DNA of 64,000 nucleotides from contig NC_019791.1 in the NCBI RefSeq assembly GCF_000317795.1, positions 744,001 to 808,000 of the forward strand. The letters are read 5' to 3'. The DNA is from Caldisphaera lagunensis DSM 15908 (GTDB lineage: Archaea > Thermoproteota > Thermoprotei_A > Sulfolobales > Acidilobaceae). Each line of letters begins with the position of its first letter. Positions within the stretch are counted from its first letter, which is position 1. Positions 1 through 9,056 of this stretch are shown here, piece by piece. The position numbers and the translations under genes are program-made. The notes below the pieces were generated by a model. The model did no database searches and was not told the origin of the DNA. It saw nothing but the letters and a program-made list of their open reading frames with translations.

Positions 1-51
1 TCTAGATAATTTTCCGCAATATTCGCTACCAACTTCATCAATAAATCTCAT
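1..51 (-). CDS. partial CDS, N-terminus only, unknown function
   Basis: An ATG on the minus strand (positions 51-49) opens a frame that stays open to the window edge, giving 17 residues beginning MRFIDEVGSEYCG. Its start shares one base with the stop of the upstream gene (TAATG), the arrangement usual for translationally coupled genes. Only 17 codons are visible, so no family can be named. The support is the coupling and the open frame alone. Confidence 0.4.
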   Translation of the reverse strand, partial: MRFIDEVGSEYCGKLSR

Positions 52-677
52 TAATGATCCATCCAATTTCTACTCCCTCTCAAAGCTATAACCATAGCGG
101 ATCTTACATCTTTATCCTTAAATATCTTGAATATAGGAGTTTTTGGCATGTTTTTTGCCACATCATCTTCCCTTACTATTTTATATGAAAGACCATTTTT
201 TATGAGAGAATTTCCTGCGGTTATCCAGCCTTCACCAGAACCAAGTATTACTTCCTTATTAATATGAGGAATTTTTTCTAATTCCTTCTTAATTGTATTA
301 CCTATGGTATTGCAGGAGACTTTACCTTCACCTATAATTAATCCATCCCCTAAAATTACATAACCACATGAAATGCCTGGGTCTATCCCAACTATTACAT
401 GATCAAATTTACTTTTTGGATAAACTATTGCTTTGAATAATGCGACTTCTGGATCTTCTTCGTATATTACATTTTTAAGGTGTTCTATGTTTTTATAATA
501 CACATCATATTCTGGCGTATTTTTTAATGGAGATATTATTACACTAGTTTCAGAATTTATGTAGTCATTAATTATTATTATTCCTTGTTTTTCAAGAAGT
601 TCTTTTTTACTTTTTATAATCTTTATAGCCTTATAATCTCCCCTTAGGCACATTATTATTCTATTTGTCGAATTCAT
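51..677 (-). CDS. RNase H/RuvC-fold conserved archaeal protein
   Basis: This 208-residue protein carries a segment near residues 95-112 (VGIDPGISCGYVILGDG), a glycine-rich acidic strand-turn typical of the first catalytic strand of RNase H-like folds (RuvC, HJR, predicted nucleases of archaea). A second possible conserved part is DVRSAMVIALRGS at the C-terminus. The N-terminal 90 residues resemble nothing I can name. Function as a nuclease is inference from the fold motif; only one clear acidic catalytic position is visible. GAGGTG lies almost directly in front of the chosen ATG, so a later start such as the ATG at residue 9 is possible. It is followed by a coupled gene at the window edge. 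Confidence 0.7.
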   Translation of the reverse strand: MNSTNRIIMCLRGDYKAIKIIKSKKELLEKQGIIIINDYINSETSVIISPLKNTPEYDVYYKNIEHLKNVIYEEDPEVALFKAIVYPKSKFDHVIVGIDPGISCGYVILGDGLIIGEGKVSCNTIGNTIKKELEKIPHINKEVILGSGEGWITAGNSLIKNGLSYKIVREDDVAKNMPKTPIFKIFKDKDVRSAMVIALRGSRNWMDH

Positions 678-778
678 ACACCTCTATCATCTTCATTTAT
701 TTAATAACAAATAAGAAGTTAATTAATTTTTATACTTAAAAATTCCTCGAAATAAGATATTTATAATTAAAATTTTAA

Positions 779-1732
779 TTATAAATTAAACTTCTTTATT
801 TGAGATGGAGGATTTATTGCAATACTCGCAGCCCCATATAATACCTGGTCATCACCAAATGTGCACATCTTTATTTCTGGAACTCCCAACGCACTAAACA
901 TGGGTATGTATTTAATTAAATATGGCTTTATAAGATCCTCATTATAAAGGTAAATACTACCTCCTATGTATATAACTTCAGGATCATATGCGGCTATTAT
1001 ATTTGATATACCAGCAGCATGTATTATGTTTAAGAAATCTACTAAAGACTTGGAAAATTCATCATTTTTTCTCGCTAAATCATAGAGTTTTTCTGGAGTC
1101 AAATTGTTTTCTTTGGCTAAAAAATATCCTTCAGATTCTTTACCTTTCCATTCATTTGCAAACTCTTTAGCAACCTTAGGTATATTTTTGCCTCCTGCAT
1201 ATGCTTCCCAATGACCTATCTTACCACAACCACAAACTAAATTTGAATCAAATTTAACTAGGCTATGACCCATTTCATGTGAATTACCTCTTCTACCTAC
1301 GATTAAATTTCCATCAATTATTGCCCCAACTCCAATGCCTGAGCTCATAGTAATATATACTAAATCATTTTTATTCTTTGCATCTCCAAGGATTTTTTCA
1401 GCCCATACTGCAGCCATGGCATCATTTGCTATATATACATCTTTATGGAATTCATTAACTAGAGGGTCTCTTAAAGGAATATTTTTAAGGCCTAAATTTG
1501 GTGCAAGCTCTATAATTCCTTTCTTTAAATTCAATGGTCCTATTGTTCCAATACCAATAGATTGAAAGTCCCTATTTGGGGATAACTCATTTATCATCTT
1601 TATTATTGATTTTGAAATTGAGTTTGGATCATCTCTAGGAGTTTTTACTTTTATTTCGTTAATTTTAGAATTATTTTCGAATAATGCCACCCTCAAATTT
1701 GTTGCTCCTATATCAATTGCTATTACCTTCAT
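779..1732 (-). CDS. glk: ROK-family sugar kinase (ATP-dependent glucokinase/hexokinase)
   Basis: At 317 residues this has the length and architecture of archaeal ROK hexokinases. The N-terminal phosphate-binding motif is AIDIGATNLRVAL, the second domain has ITMSSGIGVGAIIDG, and the ROK signature with zinc ligands is visible around residues 152-178 (EMGHSLVKF followed by CGCGKIGHWEAYAGG). The family phosphorylates glucose or related hexoses with ATP in the cytosol; exact sugar range cannot be read. AGGAG sits six bases before the ATG. It is divergent from the acyl-CoA synthetase at 1899, with a 166-bp shared upstream region. Confidence 0.88.
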   Translation of the reverse strand: MKVIAIDIGATNLRVALFENNSKINEIKVKTPRDDPNSISKSIIKMINELSPNRDFQSIGIGTIGPLNLKKGIIELAPNLGLKNIPLRDPLVNEFHKDVYIANDAMAAVWAEKILGDAKNKNDLVYITMSSGIGVGAIIDGNLIVGRRGNSHEMGHSLVKFDSNLVCGCGKIGHWEAYAGGKNIPKVAKEFANEWKGKESEGYFLAKENNLTPEKLYDLARKNDEFSKSLVDFLNIIHAAGISNIIAAYDPEVIYIGGSIYLYNEDLIKPYLIKYIPMFSALGVPEIKMCTFGDDQVLYGAASIAINPPSQIKKFNL

Positions 1733-1898
1733 ATTTTTCTCCTAGAAAAATTGGTTTAGATTAGATTTTAAAAACAATTGTGATATAATTTTTTATTTTT
1801 ATTAAAATTAGTTTTTAATATATATATTCGACAATAAAAGTTTAAGTATTCATCTAAGAATACAATTTAGTGGTAAAAAAGTGGAGTTGGTGATCTAA

Positions 1899-3869
1899 AT
1901 GTCGGAAGAATCCCAAAAAGAAAAGGAATTGATATTGATTCCACCTTTGGTAAAATATTTATCCCAATTGGCAGAAAAAGATCCTATAGCATTTTGGGAA
2001 AAAATTGCATTAGAAAATACAAAGTATATATATTGGAAAAAGATGTGGGAGAAAACATTTGAGTGGGGTAAAAATGGTGAGCCATATAAATGGTTTATTG
2101 GAGGAATAACAAACACGGAATATAGCCACATCGATTTTCAGATAGAAAAGGGTTATGGCAATAAGGCTGTTTATATCTATGAAAATCCAGAAATTGGTGT
2201 AACAAAGACTTACACTTTTTCACAATACAAAAATATTGTAGACAAATATGCAGCAGCCATGAGAGGTATTGGCATTAAAAAAGGCGATAGAGTATTAACT
2301 TACATGTCAACAAGGCCTGAATCTGTAGCCGTACTTCATGCTGCTGCAAGAATTGGAGCCATACACTCAAGCGTCTATGCTGGCTTTTCTGCTAAGGCTT
2401 TAGCTGATAGGATTGATGGTGTTGAGTCCGAATGGGTATTCGTTCAGGATTATAACATGAGGAGAGGAAAGCTTTCAAATTTAAAGCAGATAGTAGATGA
2501 TGCTTTAAAAATGGTAAAGACAAAGGTAAAGAAGGTAATTGTTTTAAAAACTGGTTATTCAAATCAAGATGTTGGCATGGAAAAGGGAAGAGATATATAT
2601 TTTGATGAATTTTTAGACTATTATAAAAATGGATCAAGTGATGTGGAATGGATGGAATCTAATGAGCCCATATTTATAACTCCGACATCGGGAACTACAG
2701 CAAAACCTAAGCCTGTCGTTCATAAACATGGTCCATTTCAGAATCATGTTGTGACTATGGCAAGGTGGATTTATGATTTAAAGCCCAGCGATACTTGGTT
2801 TATAACAAGTGATGTAGGATGGCAGGCAGGAATTAGCTATATGGTTTGGGGAGTGCCAATATTTGGGGTTCCCAGCATTTTATATGATGGTGTACCTGAT
2901 TATCCTAAACCTGATATGTGGTGGGAGGTAATTGAGAAAAACAAGGTTACAAAAGTTTGGTTTTCACCAACTGCGATAAGACTTTTAATGAAATATGGTA
3001 CAGACTATGCTAAAAAACACGATTTATCAAGTTTAGAAGTAATATTTAGTGCGGGTGAACCACTAAATCCAACCCCTCTAAAATGGTTGATGTATGATGT
3101 ATTAGAAGGTAGGGTGCCTGTAATAGATCATTATTGGCAAACAGAAACTGCTGGCCCTATAGTAGGAAATACGTATGGGATTAAAATGATGCCTATAAAA
3201 ATAGGAAGCGCAGGAATACCATTGCCAGGAATATTAGGAGAAGTAGTAGATGAAAATACTGGTAAACCAGTAAAACCCGGGGAGAAAGGTGTATTAGTTA
3301 TTAAGCAACCCTTCCCAGGCTTTACATCTGAACTATGGAAAGATCAAGAAAGATATTGGAAATCATATTGGGAAGCAAATCCAAATCTTAAGGGTATGAT
3401 ATATACTGGAGATGCAGCAATGGTAGATGAGGATGGCTATATTTGGTTTATGGGAAGAGCGGATGATGTAATAAAAATTTCAGCTCACAGAATAGGTACA
3501 TTTGAGCTCGAGAGCGCGTTAGTTTCTCATCCATCAGTTGCTGAAGCAGCGGTAGTAGGGGTTCCCGATCCTCTTAGAGGAGAGGTTGCTATCGGATTTG
3601 TTGTATTGAAGGAAGGTTATAAGCCTACAGAAGAATTAAAGAAGGAATTAATTGAACATACCAGAAAAACATTTGGACCAATTGCAGTTTTTCAGACTAT
3701 AGAAATTGTAAAATCTTTGCCGAAAACAAGAAGCGGAAAAATTATGAGAAGGGTTATTAGAGCAGTTTATTTAAATCAACCCCTAGGTGATGTTTCCACA
3801 TTAGAAGATGAGGCATCAGTAGAAGAAATTAAGAAGGCTATAGAACAATTTAAGAAAGAGATTTTGTAA
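1899..3869 (+). CDS. AMP-forming acyl-CoA synthetase (acetyl/propionyl-CoA synthetase-like)
   Basis: This 656-residue protein aligns along its length with the acetyl-CoA synthetase family: N-terminal ACAS-type start, adenylate motif at about 375-480 (DHYWQTETAG), hinge region YTGDAAMVDEDGY, and the catalytic lysine K614 in RSGKIMRR. The phosphate-loop motif near residues 261-278 is deviant, TSGTTAKPKPVVHKHG, where the family normally has TSGTTGKPKG. DHYWQTET is closer to propionyl-type enzymes than the DTWWMTET of the second paralogue at 48101. It likely activates a short acyl acid other than, or in addition to, acetate; that is inference. A TATA-like GTTTAAGTAT lies about 50-60 bp before the start. 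Confidence 0.85.
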   Translation: MSEESQKEKELILIPPLVKYLSQLAEKDPIAFWEKIALENTKYIYWKKMWEKTFEWGKNGEPYKWFIGGITNTEYSHIDFQIEKGYGNKAVYIYENPEIGVTKTYTFSQYKNIVDKYAAAMRGIGIKKGDRVLTYMSTRPESVAVLHAAARIGAIHSSVYAGFSAKALADRIDGVESEWVFVQDYNMRRGKLSNLKQIVDDALKMVKTKVKKVIVLKTGYSNQDVGMEKGRDIYFDEFLDYYKNGSSDVEWMESNEPIFITPTSGTTAKPKPVVHKHGPFQNHVVTMARWIYDLKPSDTWFITSDVGWQAGISYMVWGVPIFGVPSILYDGVPDYPKPDMWWEVIEKNKVTKVWFSPTAIRLLMKYGTDYAKKHDLSSLEVIFSAGEPLNPTPLKWLMYDVLEGRVPVIDHYWQTETAGPIVGNTYGIKMMPIKIGSAGIPLPGILGEVVDENTGKPVKPGEKGVLVIKQPFPGFTSELWKDQERYWKSYWEANPNLKGMIYTGDAAMVDEDGYIWFMGRADDVIKISAHRIGTFELESALVSHPSVAEAAVVGVPDPLRGEVAIGFVVLKEGYKPTEELKKELIEHTRKTFGPIAVFQTIEIVKSLPKTRSGKIMRRVIRAVYLNQPLGDVSTLEDEASVEEIKKAIEQFKKEIL

Positions 3870-3974
3870 ATTAATTATTTTTTTAATTTGTTAATTGATA
3901 ATATAGTTATATTTTTTTCAAAATCTATAAAAACATTTATAGTTTAGTATTTTGTAATATTATAGGAATTTAGT

Positions 3975-4457
3975 ATGAGAAATTCACAAATTGTTTTAAA
4001 ACCAATAGGAGAAGTAATAAATGATCATAGTGACGAAGAAGTTAGAAATTCATTATTTGGAGTTCATGGCAAAATTTTGATTTATGATGATTATAAAGAT
4101 GGAATATGCTGCCTTGAAGGTTTTTCTCATATAATTGTTATTGGTTATGCCCACAAATTGAAAGAAGAAGATAAGAAAGTGTTAAAAGTAAGATTAAGGA
4201 AAATTGAGAGATTATATAATATACAAACACCTGAAGTAGGAGTATTTTCCTCTGGATCTCCTGCAAGACCTAATTTACTTATAGTAAGTATTTTGAAATT
4301 AATAAATATAAACAATAATGTGTTGGAAGTTGATAATTTAGATATGTATGATAAGACTCCCATACTAGATATAAGACCATTTACCATTGAAAGAATTCCA
4401 CAGGAAGAAATTAAGGTACCAGAATGGTATGAAAAAATATTTAATAAAAACAAGTAA
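3975..4457 (+). CDS. TrmO/TsaA-like tRNA methyltransferase (UPF0066)
   Basis: The 160-residue protein has the UPF0066 beta-barrel signatures: LEGFSHIIVIGYAHKLK near residues 48-64, GVFSSGSPARPN near 90-101, and LDMYDKTPILDIRPF near 122-136. Members methylate N6-threonylcarbamoyladenosine 37 in some tRNAs using SAM. The conserved segment usually reads ATRSPxRPNPIG; here SSGSPARPNLLI departs from it, so activity on the standard substrate is uncertain. It stands alone behind the acyl-CoA synthetase with a 105-bp gap. Confidence 0.8.
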   Translation: MRNSQIVLKPIGEVINDHSDEEVRNSLFGVHGKILIYDDYKDGICCLEGFSHIIVIGYAHKLKEEDKKVLKVRLRKIERLYNIQTPEVGVFSSGSPARPNLLIVSILKLININNNVLEVDNLDMYDKTPILDIRPFTIERIPQEEIKVPEWYEKIFNKNK

Positions 4458-4499
4458 TAGGTGAACATTTGTTGTTTAATTAAACCAGTCTGTTTAGGA

Positions 4500-4770
4500 T
4501 ATAATATTTCATCCTCTTCGCAAGAGACCCCGTCCGTTAGGGCAAGGAGTGCACCACAAATAAATATAATGTCTACGCACATATAAAGTTGAGGAATGTT
4601 TCCTCATGGAGGGATGCATCACTAATACAATAATAGAAATCATAAATAGTCCATGCCTTATTAAGTTATGGGTCGGGGATACGTAAACACCCTAAAGGAG
4701 GAATGAAGGTATACCGTGAAGGGTAATAGAAACACTAAAGCCCCGTCCATGAGAGCGGGGTAGTTTACTG
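4500..4770 (+). mobile_element. short IS200/IS605-like remnant with both ends, no transposase
   Basis: This fills most of the gene-free stretch 4458-4878. The left part has a perfect small hairpin at 4514-4526 (CTCTT-CGC-AAGAG) followed by CCCCGTCCGTTAGGGC. The right end has stem CCCCG (4741-4745) / CGGGG (4756-4760) followed by TAGTTTACT (4761-4769). Right ends of this form (hairpin then TAGTTCACT or similar) are familiar from crenarchaeal TnpB/IS605-type elements; that link is from knowledge, not a search. No TnpB or TnpA frame is present. The 4683-4769 part aligns with 10087-10171, so both derive from one family. Probably a deletion derivative or MITE-like element. Confidence 0.55.
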
Positions 4771-4878
4771 GAATAAGATAGATTTAAAGTAAATGAATTT
4801 GTAATTATGGTAATATTTTTCTTTAATTTTGTCTTTTATATCCTAAAAAGGTACATAGCTATGAGAATTTTCACATTC

Positions 4879-5982
4879 TTAACTATTGATTAAAGATAGA
4901 GGTATAGGTTCTTTTGATGGCTTTACAATTAATACTAAAAATACTATAGCCAATACTAAAAATAAAAATGCTACATGCATGTCAAATGGCCAAATTAATG
5001 CTGCAACAACTATTAGAATGTAAGGTAACAAAGAATATCTTCTGGCAGAAGTCCATCTTAAGATCACAGGTAGCATTAATGGCGCATGAATAAATATATG
5101 AATTCCTACAAATCCTATTATTAATAAATGGATGAAATCTAAAAGCGTAATTATATTAAAATAAAACAATATAGATGAAATTAATAATACTATTGAATAT
5201 AGAGCTGATATAGCTTGTCCATAGAGGAGATATAATGTACCTGCTTTAGCATATACATTTGTTGTATTTAGTGCAAAATCACTATATTTTTTATATCTGA
5301 AAATATTTATCGATAAATAAAATACTATTATTGAAATTGAAAATAAAATGACGGATATTTTAAAATAATATTGATAAATCAGGGTTGAAATTGTTTGCAA
5401 AATAAAAAGAAGATAAACTAATAGTTCATTAGGCTTATCTTTAAAAGTATTGGGAAATGAGTGTATTGTTACTGAATAAATTAACGATATTGCATAAACA
5501 AATATAAATCCTATAGCTATTTCAAAAACATTTTTTGTATTATTCAAGATTAAAAATATTGCTGATAATATACCAGTATAACCGATTAATGCAACAGATA
5601 ATCTTATATCACCTTTTGGTCTTGTTGCATTAATCAGATTTACTATCCCAAAATACAATAATGAGATTACTAAAAAGTATATTTTATTTGTAATAATTGT
5701 TACAATGCTTAAGACTAAAACAAGAAGAGCTGATGATATTTGTAAAAATAATATGATAGGAGCTAAATTATCATTTGGCTTTAATGATGACGAAGAATAG
5801 GAAATTGAAACACCTGTAATAAAAATAGGTAAAAATATTAGTAGCATAATTTTAGCATGCCATAAATTAAATCCTCTAGTTATTATGTATAAAGCAATTA
5901 TCAATGCTATTAATGAAATGTAAACCATTATCATGCTTATTTCATGAACAATTTTCATAATTTTACTATAATTTGGTTTCAT
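4879..5982 (-). CDS. polytopic membrane protein, about 12 transmembrane segments
   Basis: The 367-residue product is hydrophobic almost throughout, with roughly 11-12 membrane spans separated by very short loops. Histidines occur in or beside spans (HAKIMLL near residue 43, HSFP near 167, HLLIIGFVGIHIFIHAP near 285-301). The last segment, a His-rich span followed by PLMLPVILRW, is reminiscent of NnrS-type haem/copper membrane proteins, but the resemblance is weak and I do not assign the family. The downstream neighbour on the other strand is a mobile-element remnant; the upstream neighbour at 6017 is an NfeD-like gene on the same strand, 34 bp away. Confidence 0.7.
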   Translation of the reverse strand: MKPNYSKIMKIVHEISMIMVYISLIALIIALYIITRGFNLWHAKIMLLIFLPIFITGVSISYSSSSLKPNDNLAPIILFLQISSALLVLVLSIVTIITNKIYFLVISLLYFGIVNLINATRPKGDIRLSVALIGYTGILSAIFLILNNTKNVFEIAIGFIFVYAISLIYSVTIHSFPNTFKDKPNELLVYLLFILQTISTLIYQYYFKISVILFSISIIVFYLSINIFRYKKYSDFALNTTNVYAKAGTLYLLYGQAISALYSIVLLISSILFYFNIITLLDFIHLLIIGFVGIHIFIHAPLMLPVILRWTSARRYSLLPYILIVVAALIWPFDMHVAFLFLVLAIVFLVLIVKPSKEPIPLSLINS

Positions 5983-6016
5983 AATAATCCCATTATGTTT
6001 ATAATTCTATAGGATT

Positions 6017-6424
6017 TTAAGGCTTTCTCTTGACCTTTAGATAAATTCCTTCAACACTTATTACCTCAACTTCACTGTTTTCATCTATTTCCTCATCACT
6101 CTTAGCAGACCAAAGTTGATCTGATATTTTAATTACACCTGGATTATTTGGTAATATTCTCTTTATTACTACACCTGTTTTACCAATTAGAGTAGTCACT
6201 GTTGGATTAATTGGCATTATGATTTCTGAAGATTTAACTATTATAATAATTATAGCTACAACTGCAAACAATATTGATAAGAACAAATAAAATCCATTAT
6301 GATTATATTTATATACAACTGCAAACAATATTGATAAGATTATCAATAAAATTATAATTGAAATGCTTCCGACTCCCCATCTTATTTTAGAGAAAAAACC
6401 TACATTATTTTCATTTGAATTCAT
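6017..6424 (-). CDS. short NfeD-like membrane protein with OB-fold domain
   Basis: The protein has 135 residues: two membrane spans (about 17-39 and 45-64) and a C-terminal soluble domain (about 76-135) with the NfeD OB-fold pattern LIGKTGVVIKR...GVIKISDQLWSA...VEVISVEGIYLKVKRK. Short NfeD proteins associate with SPFH/stomatin proteins in membranes. It is divergent from the full-length NfeD protease at 6496 with a 71-bp gap, so the two NfeD-type genes and the stomatin gene form one locus. Confidence 0.82.
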   Translation of the reverse strand: MNSNENNVGFFSKIRWGVGSISIIILLIILSILFAVVYKYNHNGFYLFLSILFAVVAIIIIIVKSSEIIMPINPTVTTLIGKTGVVIKRILPNNPGVIKISDQLWSAKSDEEIDENSEVEVISVEGIYLKVKRKP

Positions 6425-6495
6425 TTCGTTCCATCCATATTTTCAAAATATATTTTTATAGCTTTTAAATTTTATTTTATAAATAGGGTATTAAG

Positions 6496-7779
6496 ATGGA
6501 AAAAAACATAAAATATATATTAGTTTTGATAATGATTATAGGATTGATTTTATCGATTCATATGGTTATATCAAAAAGTGCTACCAATAAAAAACCAATT
6601 GTAATAGTCAATTTTAATGTCCCAGTTGATATAGGTTCAAGTGATATGATGCAAAGAGCCTTAACAATAGCAGAATCATATAATGCATCTGCTATTGTAA
6701 TAGTTATGAATACTCCTGGAGGTTATTTAAATGATATGATTAATATTGTTAATACAATAGAAGAAGCAAATAAGTCTGGAATTCCAACATATACTTATGT
6801 TCCACCCAATAGTTTAGCTGCTTCAGCTGGTAGTTATATTGCTATGGCAACAAATCAAATTATTATGGGAACAGGTTCCGAAATAGGCCCTTCAACTCCT
6901 ATAGTTGTTGGTGGTACACCTTTAGAACAAAATCATACAGAGGATGCAATGATTAGCTTCATGCAAAGTCTTGCAGAAAAATGGGGTAGGAATGTTACTG
7001 CAGCGACAAATATGGTATTATATGATATAGCTTATACATCACAACAAGCATATCAATATCATTTAATAAACGGCATTTCTGATTCTTTTAATTCAGCATT
7101 AGAAACATGGAATTTGAGCAGCAATCCTCAAATTACTATAAGCGAAAATTTTTATGAGCAATTTTTAAGCGCAATAAGTAATTCAACTGTTGATGGAATT
7201 TTAATGACTTTAGGAGTGCTAGCAATTTTATTGGATTTATATCATCCTACGATAATTTTAACTATTATAGGAATAATAGCTATTATACTAGGTTTAATAG
7301 GAGCAGAAATAATAAATGCCTCAATATTAGGGATAACTCTAATCATAATAGGAGCAGCTATAATGATATTGGAGCTTAAATCAGGTCATGGATTTGCCCT
7401 AATGGGGGGCATGATTGTTTCGGCAATTGGGATTTACTTTATGGCTGAAGGTATACCATATATAGGTGCCGGAGTACCAAATGGTTATTTGTCTCAACTT
7501 GAAATAACTGGAACTGGAGCTGTTGGAATTATAGCAGGTCTATATATAAGATGGGTTTTAGGCCCATTAAGGAGAAAAGAAAAATTAGCAGGGCCTGAAT
7601 CTTTAATAGGTAAAAAAGCAGTTGTTATTTCTCCATTAAATCCAGAAGGAGAGGTAAGAGTAGAGGGAATTATATGGAGGGCGCATTGTGATTCATGTAA
7701 TGCCAACGTTGGAGATACAGTTGAAATAGTTAAAATAGAGGGTTTGAAATTAATTGTCAGGAAAGTAGAAAATCGTTGA
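6496..7779 (+). CDS. NfeD/ClpP-class membrane-bound serine protease
   Basis: At 427 residues this matches the long NfeD (1510-type) protease. A signal anchor spans residues 7-25. The ClpP-like protease domain covers about 34-200, with the nucleophile S110 in SLAASAGSYIA and the substrate strand NTPGG near 72-76. Four to six membrane spans follow (about 235-355), then a C-terminal OB-fold NfeD domain (about 370-425). In the Pyrococcus enzyme a lysine in the helix equivalent to FMQSLAEKWGRN forms the catalytic dyad; here that position appears to be Q157, with K162 nearby. The next gene starts 4 bp downstream and encodes its usual SPFH partner, whose C-terminus the Pyrococcus enzyme cleaves. Confidence 0.87.
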   Translation: MEKNIKYILVLIMIIGLILSIHMVISKSATNKKPIVIVNFNVPVDIGSSDMMQRALTIAESYNASAIVIVMNTPGGYLNDMINIVNTIEEANKSGIPTYTYVPPNSLAASAGSYIAMATNQIIMGTGSEIGPSTPIVVGGTPLEQNHTEDAMISFMQSLAEKWGRNVTAATNMVLYDIAYTSQQAYQYHLINGISDSFNSALETWNLSSNPQITISENFYEQFLSAISNSTVDGILMTLGVLAILLDLYHPTIILTIIGIIAIILGLIGAEIINASILGITLIIIGAAIMILELKSGHGFALMGGMIVSAIGIYFMAEGIPYIGAGVPNGYLSQLEITGTGAVGIIAGLYIRWVLGPLRRKEKLAGPESLIGKKAVVISPLNPEGEVRVEGIIWRAHCDSCNANVGDTVEIVKIEGLKLIVRKVENR

Positions 7780-7782
7780 TTA

Positions 7783-8724
7783 ATGGGAAATTTATTTTAT
7801 ATATTATTAATAAAATATACATTTTTAAACTTTCAAAACTTAATTATTATCGAGGCGAAAAATTTGGTAAATTTGGCTTTATTAGCAATTGAGATTTTTA
7901 TAGCTTTAATAGTTATAATAATACTATTAAGTGGTATTAAAGTAGTAAAAGAATGGGAAAGGATTCCTGTATTGGTTTTAGGTAGATTTAGAGGGTTAAA
8001 AGGACCAGGTATAGTTTATGTTATACCTTTAATTTCTCAAATACCTTTTAGAATATCAACTAGATTACAGGCCTTAGCGTTTAGAACAGAACAGTCTTTA
8101 ACTAAAGATAATGTACCCGTTATTGTTGATGCAGTAATGTATTATCAACCAGTAGATTTACAAAAAGTTGTTTTATCTGTTGAGAATTATAATGTAGCAA
8201 CACAACTAGCTGCTGAAACAACCCTAAGGGAAGTTATAGGGCAAACTGTTTTAGATGAATTATTAGCTGAAAGAGATAAGGTTGCAGCATTAGCAAGAAA
8301 TATAATTGATAGCAAAACAGAAGCATGGGGTGTAAAGGTAACCGCTGTAGAAATTAGAAATGTAGAAATACCTCATGATTTAGTAGAAGCAATGTCAAGG
8401 CAAGCACAAGCTGAAAGAGAGAGGAGGGCTAGAGTTACTCTTGCGGAGGCTGAGTATGAAGCAGCCCAAAAAATGGTAGAGGCAGCAAACCTATACAAAG
8501 ATCATGATGAGGCATTTATGTTAAGGTGGATGAATATGATATATGAATTAGGGATGGAAGGTAAAAACACATTAATGCTAATACCAGTTAACTTACCTGC
8601 AGCAGGACCAACTTCTGGTTCTCCATTAGGTGTATTTGGAATACAGAAAATGCAAGAATTGATGCAAACTCAGCAAACTCAACAATCCCAGCAAACCAAG
8701 CAACAGGGAGAGCAAAAGGGCTAA
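7783..8724 (+). CDS. SPFH/stomatin-like protein (slipin, NfeD partner)
   Basis: The protein has an N-terminal membrane span (about residues 32-52), then the SPFH domain from WERIPVLVLGRFRGLKGPG through VEIPHDLVEAMSRQAQAERERRARV (about 57-210), then a coiled coil and a low-complexity Gln-rich tail (QTQQTQQSQQTKQQ). The family forms membrane oligomers and is the substrate of NfeD proteases; hydrophobic C-terminal segments such as TLMLIPVNLP are the known kind of cleavage site. The first ATG gives a 27-residue extension; a TTG at 7864 preceded by GAGG (7851-7854) would start just before the membrane span and may be the true start. Confidence 0.88.
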   Translation: MGNLFYILLIKYTFLNFQNLIIIEAKNLVNLALLAIEIFIALIVIIILLSGIKVVKEWERIPVLVLGRFRGLKGPGIVYVIPLISQIPFRISTRLQALAFRTEQSLTKDNVPVIVDAVMYYQPVDLQKVVLSVENYNVATQLAAETTLREVIGQTVLDELLAERDKVAALARNIIDSKTEAWGVKVTAVEIRNVEIPHDLVEAMSRQAQAERERRARVTLAEAEYEAAQKMVEAANLYKDHDEAFMLRWMNMIYELGMEGKNTLMLIPVNLPAAGPTSGSPLGVFGIQKMQELMQTQQTQQSQQTKQQGEQKG

Positions 8725-8859
8725 TTAATTTAAATTAGCTTTATATTAAAAATTTATATTAATTAATAACTTTGTTTAATTTAATCATGTCAGTTTTTTG
8801 CAAGTTAGTAGAAAGCCTAGATCCTTCTATATGTGTATGTGGGAAAACGTTTTACTAAT

Positions 8860-9045
8860 ATTAATTCTATACTCGATTGATAAGATAGATCAACTGATAT
8901 AGCCAGGCCGTACTCTGCCAAAGGAATATAGGATATGGGAGAGTTCTCTACATCTTACGCTCTCATAAGAGGAGTACAACATGCATCATGAGAGTAATGG
9001 GGAACCACTAAAGGAATTTTTATGGTATAAAGAAACACAAAGAAA
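8860..9045 (+). mobile_element. decayed IS200/IS605-type non-coding remnant
   Basis: In the gene-free stretch 8725-9056, positions about 8900-9045 hold an anomalously structured segment: GTACTCTGCC, GGGAGAGTTCTC, CTCTCATAAGAGGAGTAC, CATGCATCATGAGAGTAATGGGG, then CCACTAAAGGAATTTTTATGGTATAAAGAAACAC. The last part follows the same order as the better preserved copy at 4683-4730 (CACCCTAAAGGAG...GGTATACCGTGAAGGG...AAACAC). Similarity is partial and judged by eye. No coding remnant is recognisable. Confidence 0.35.
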
Positions 9046-9056
9046 AAATATTTAGA

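Noticed and set aside
4145-4582. 145-residue minus-strand frame opposite the TrmO-like gene
   Set aside because: A shadow of the real gene; no ribosome site, and its start lies in a mobile-element remnant.
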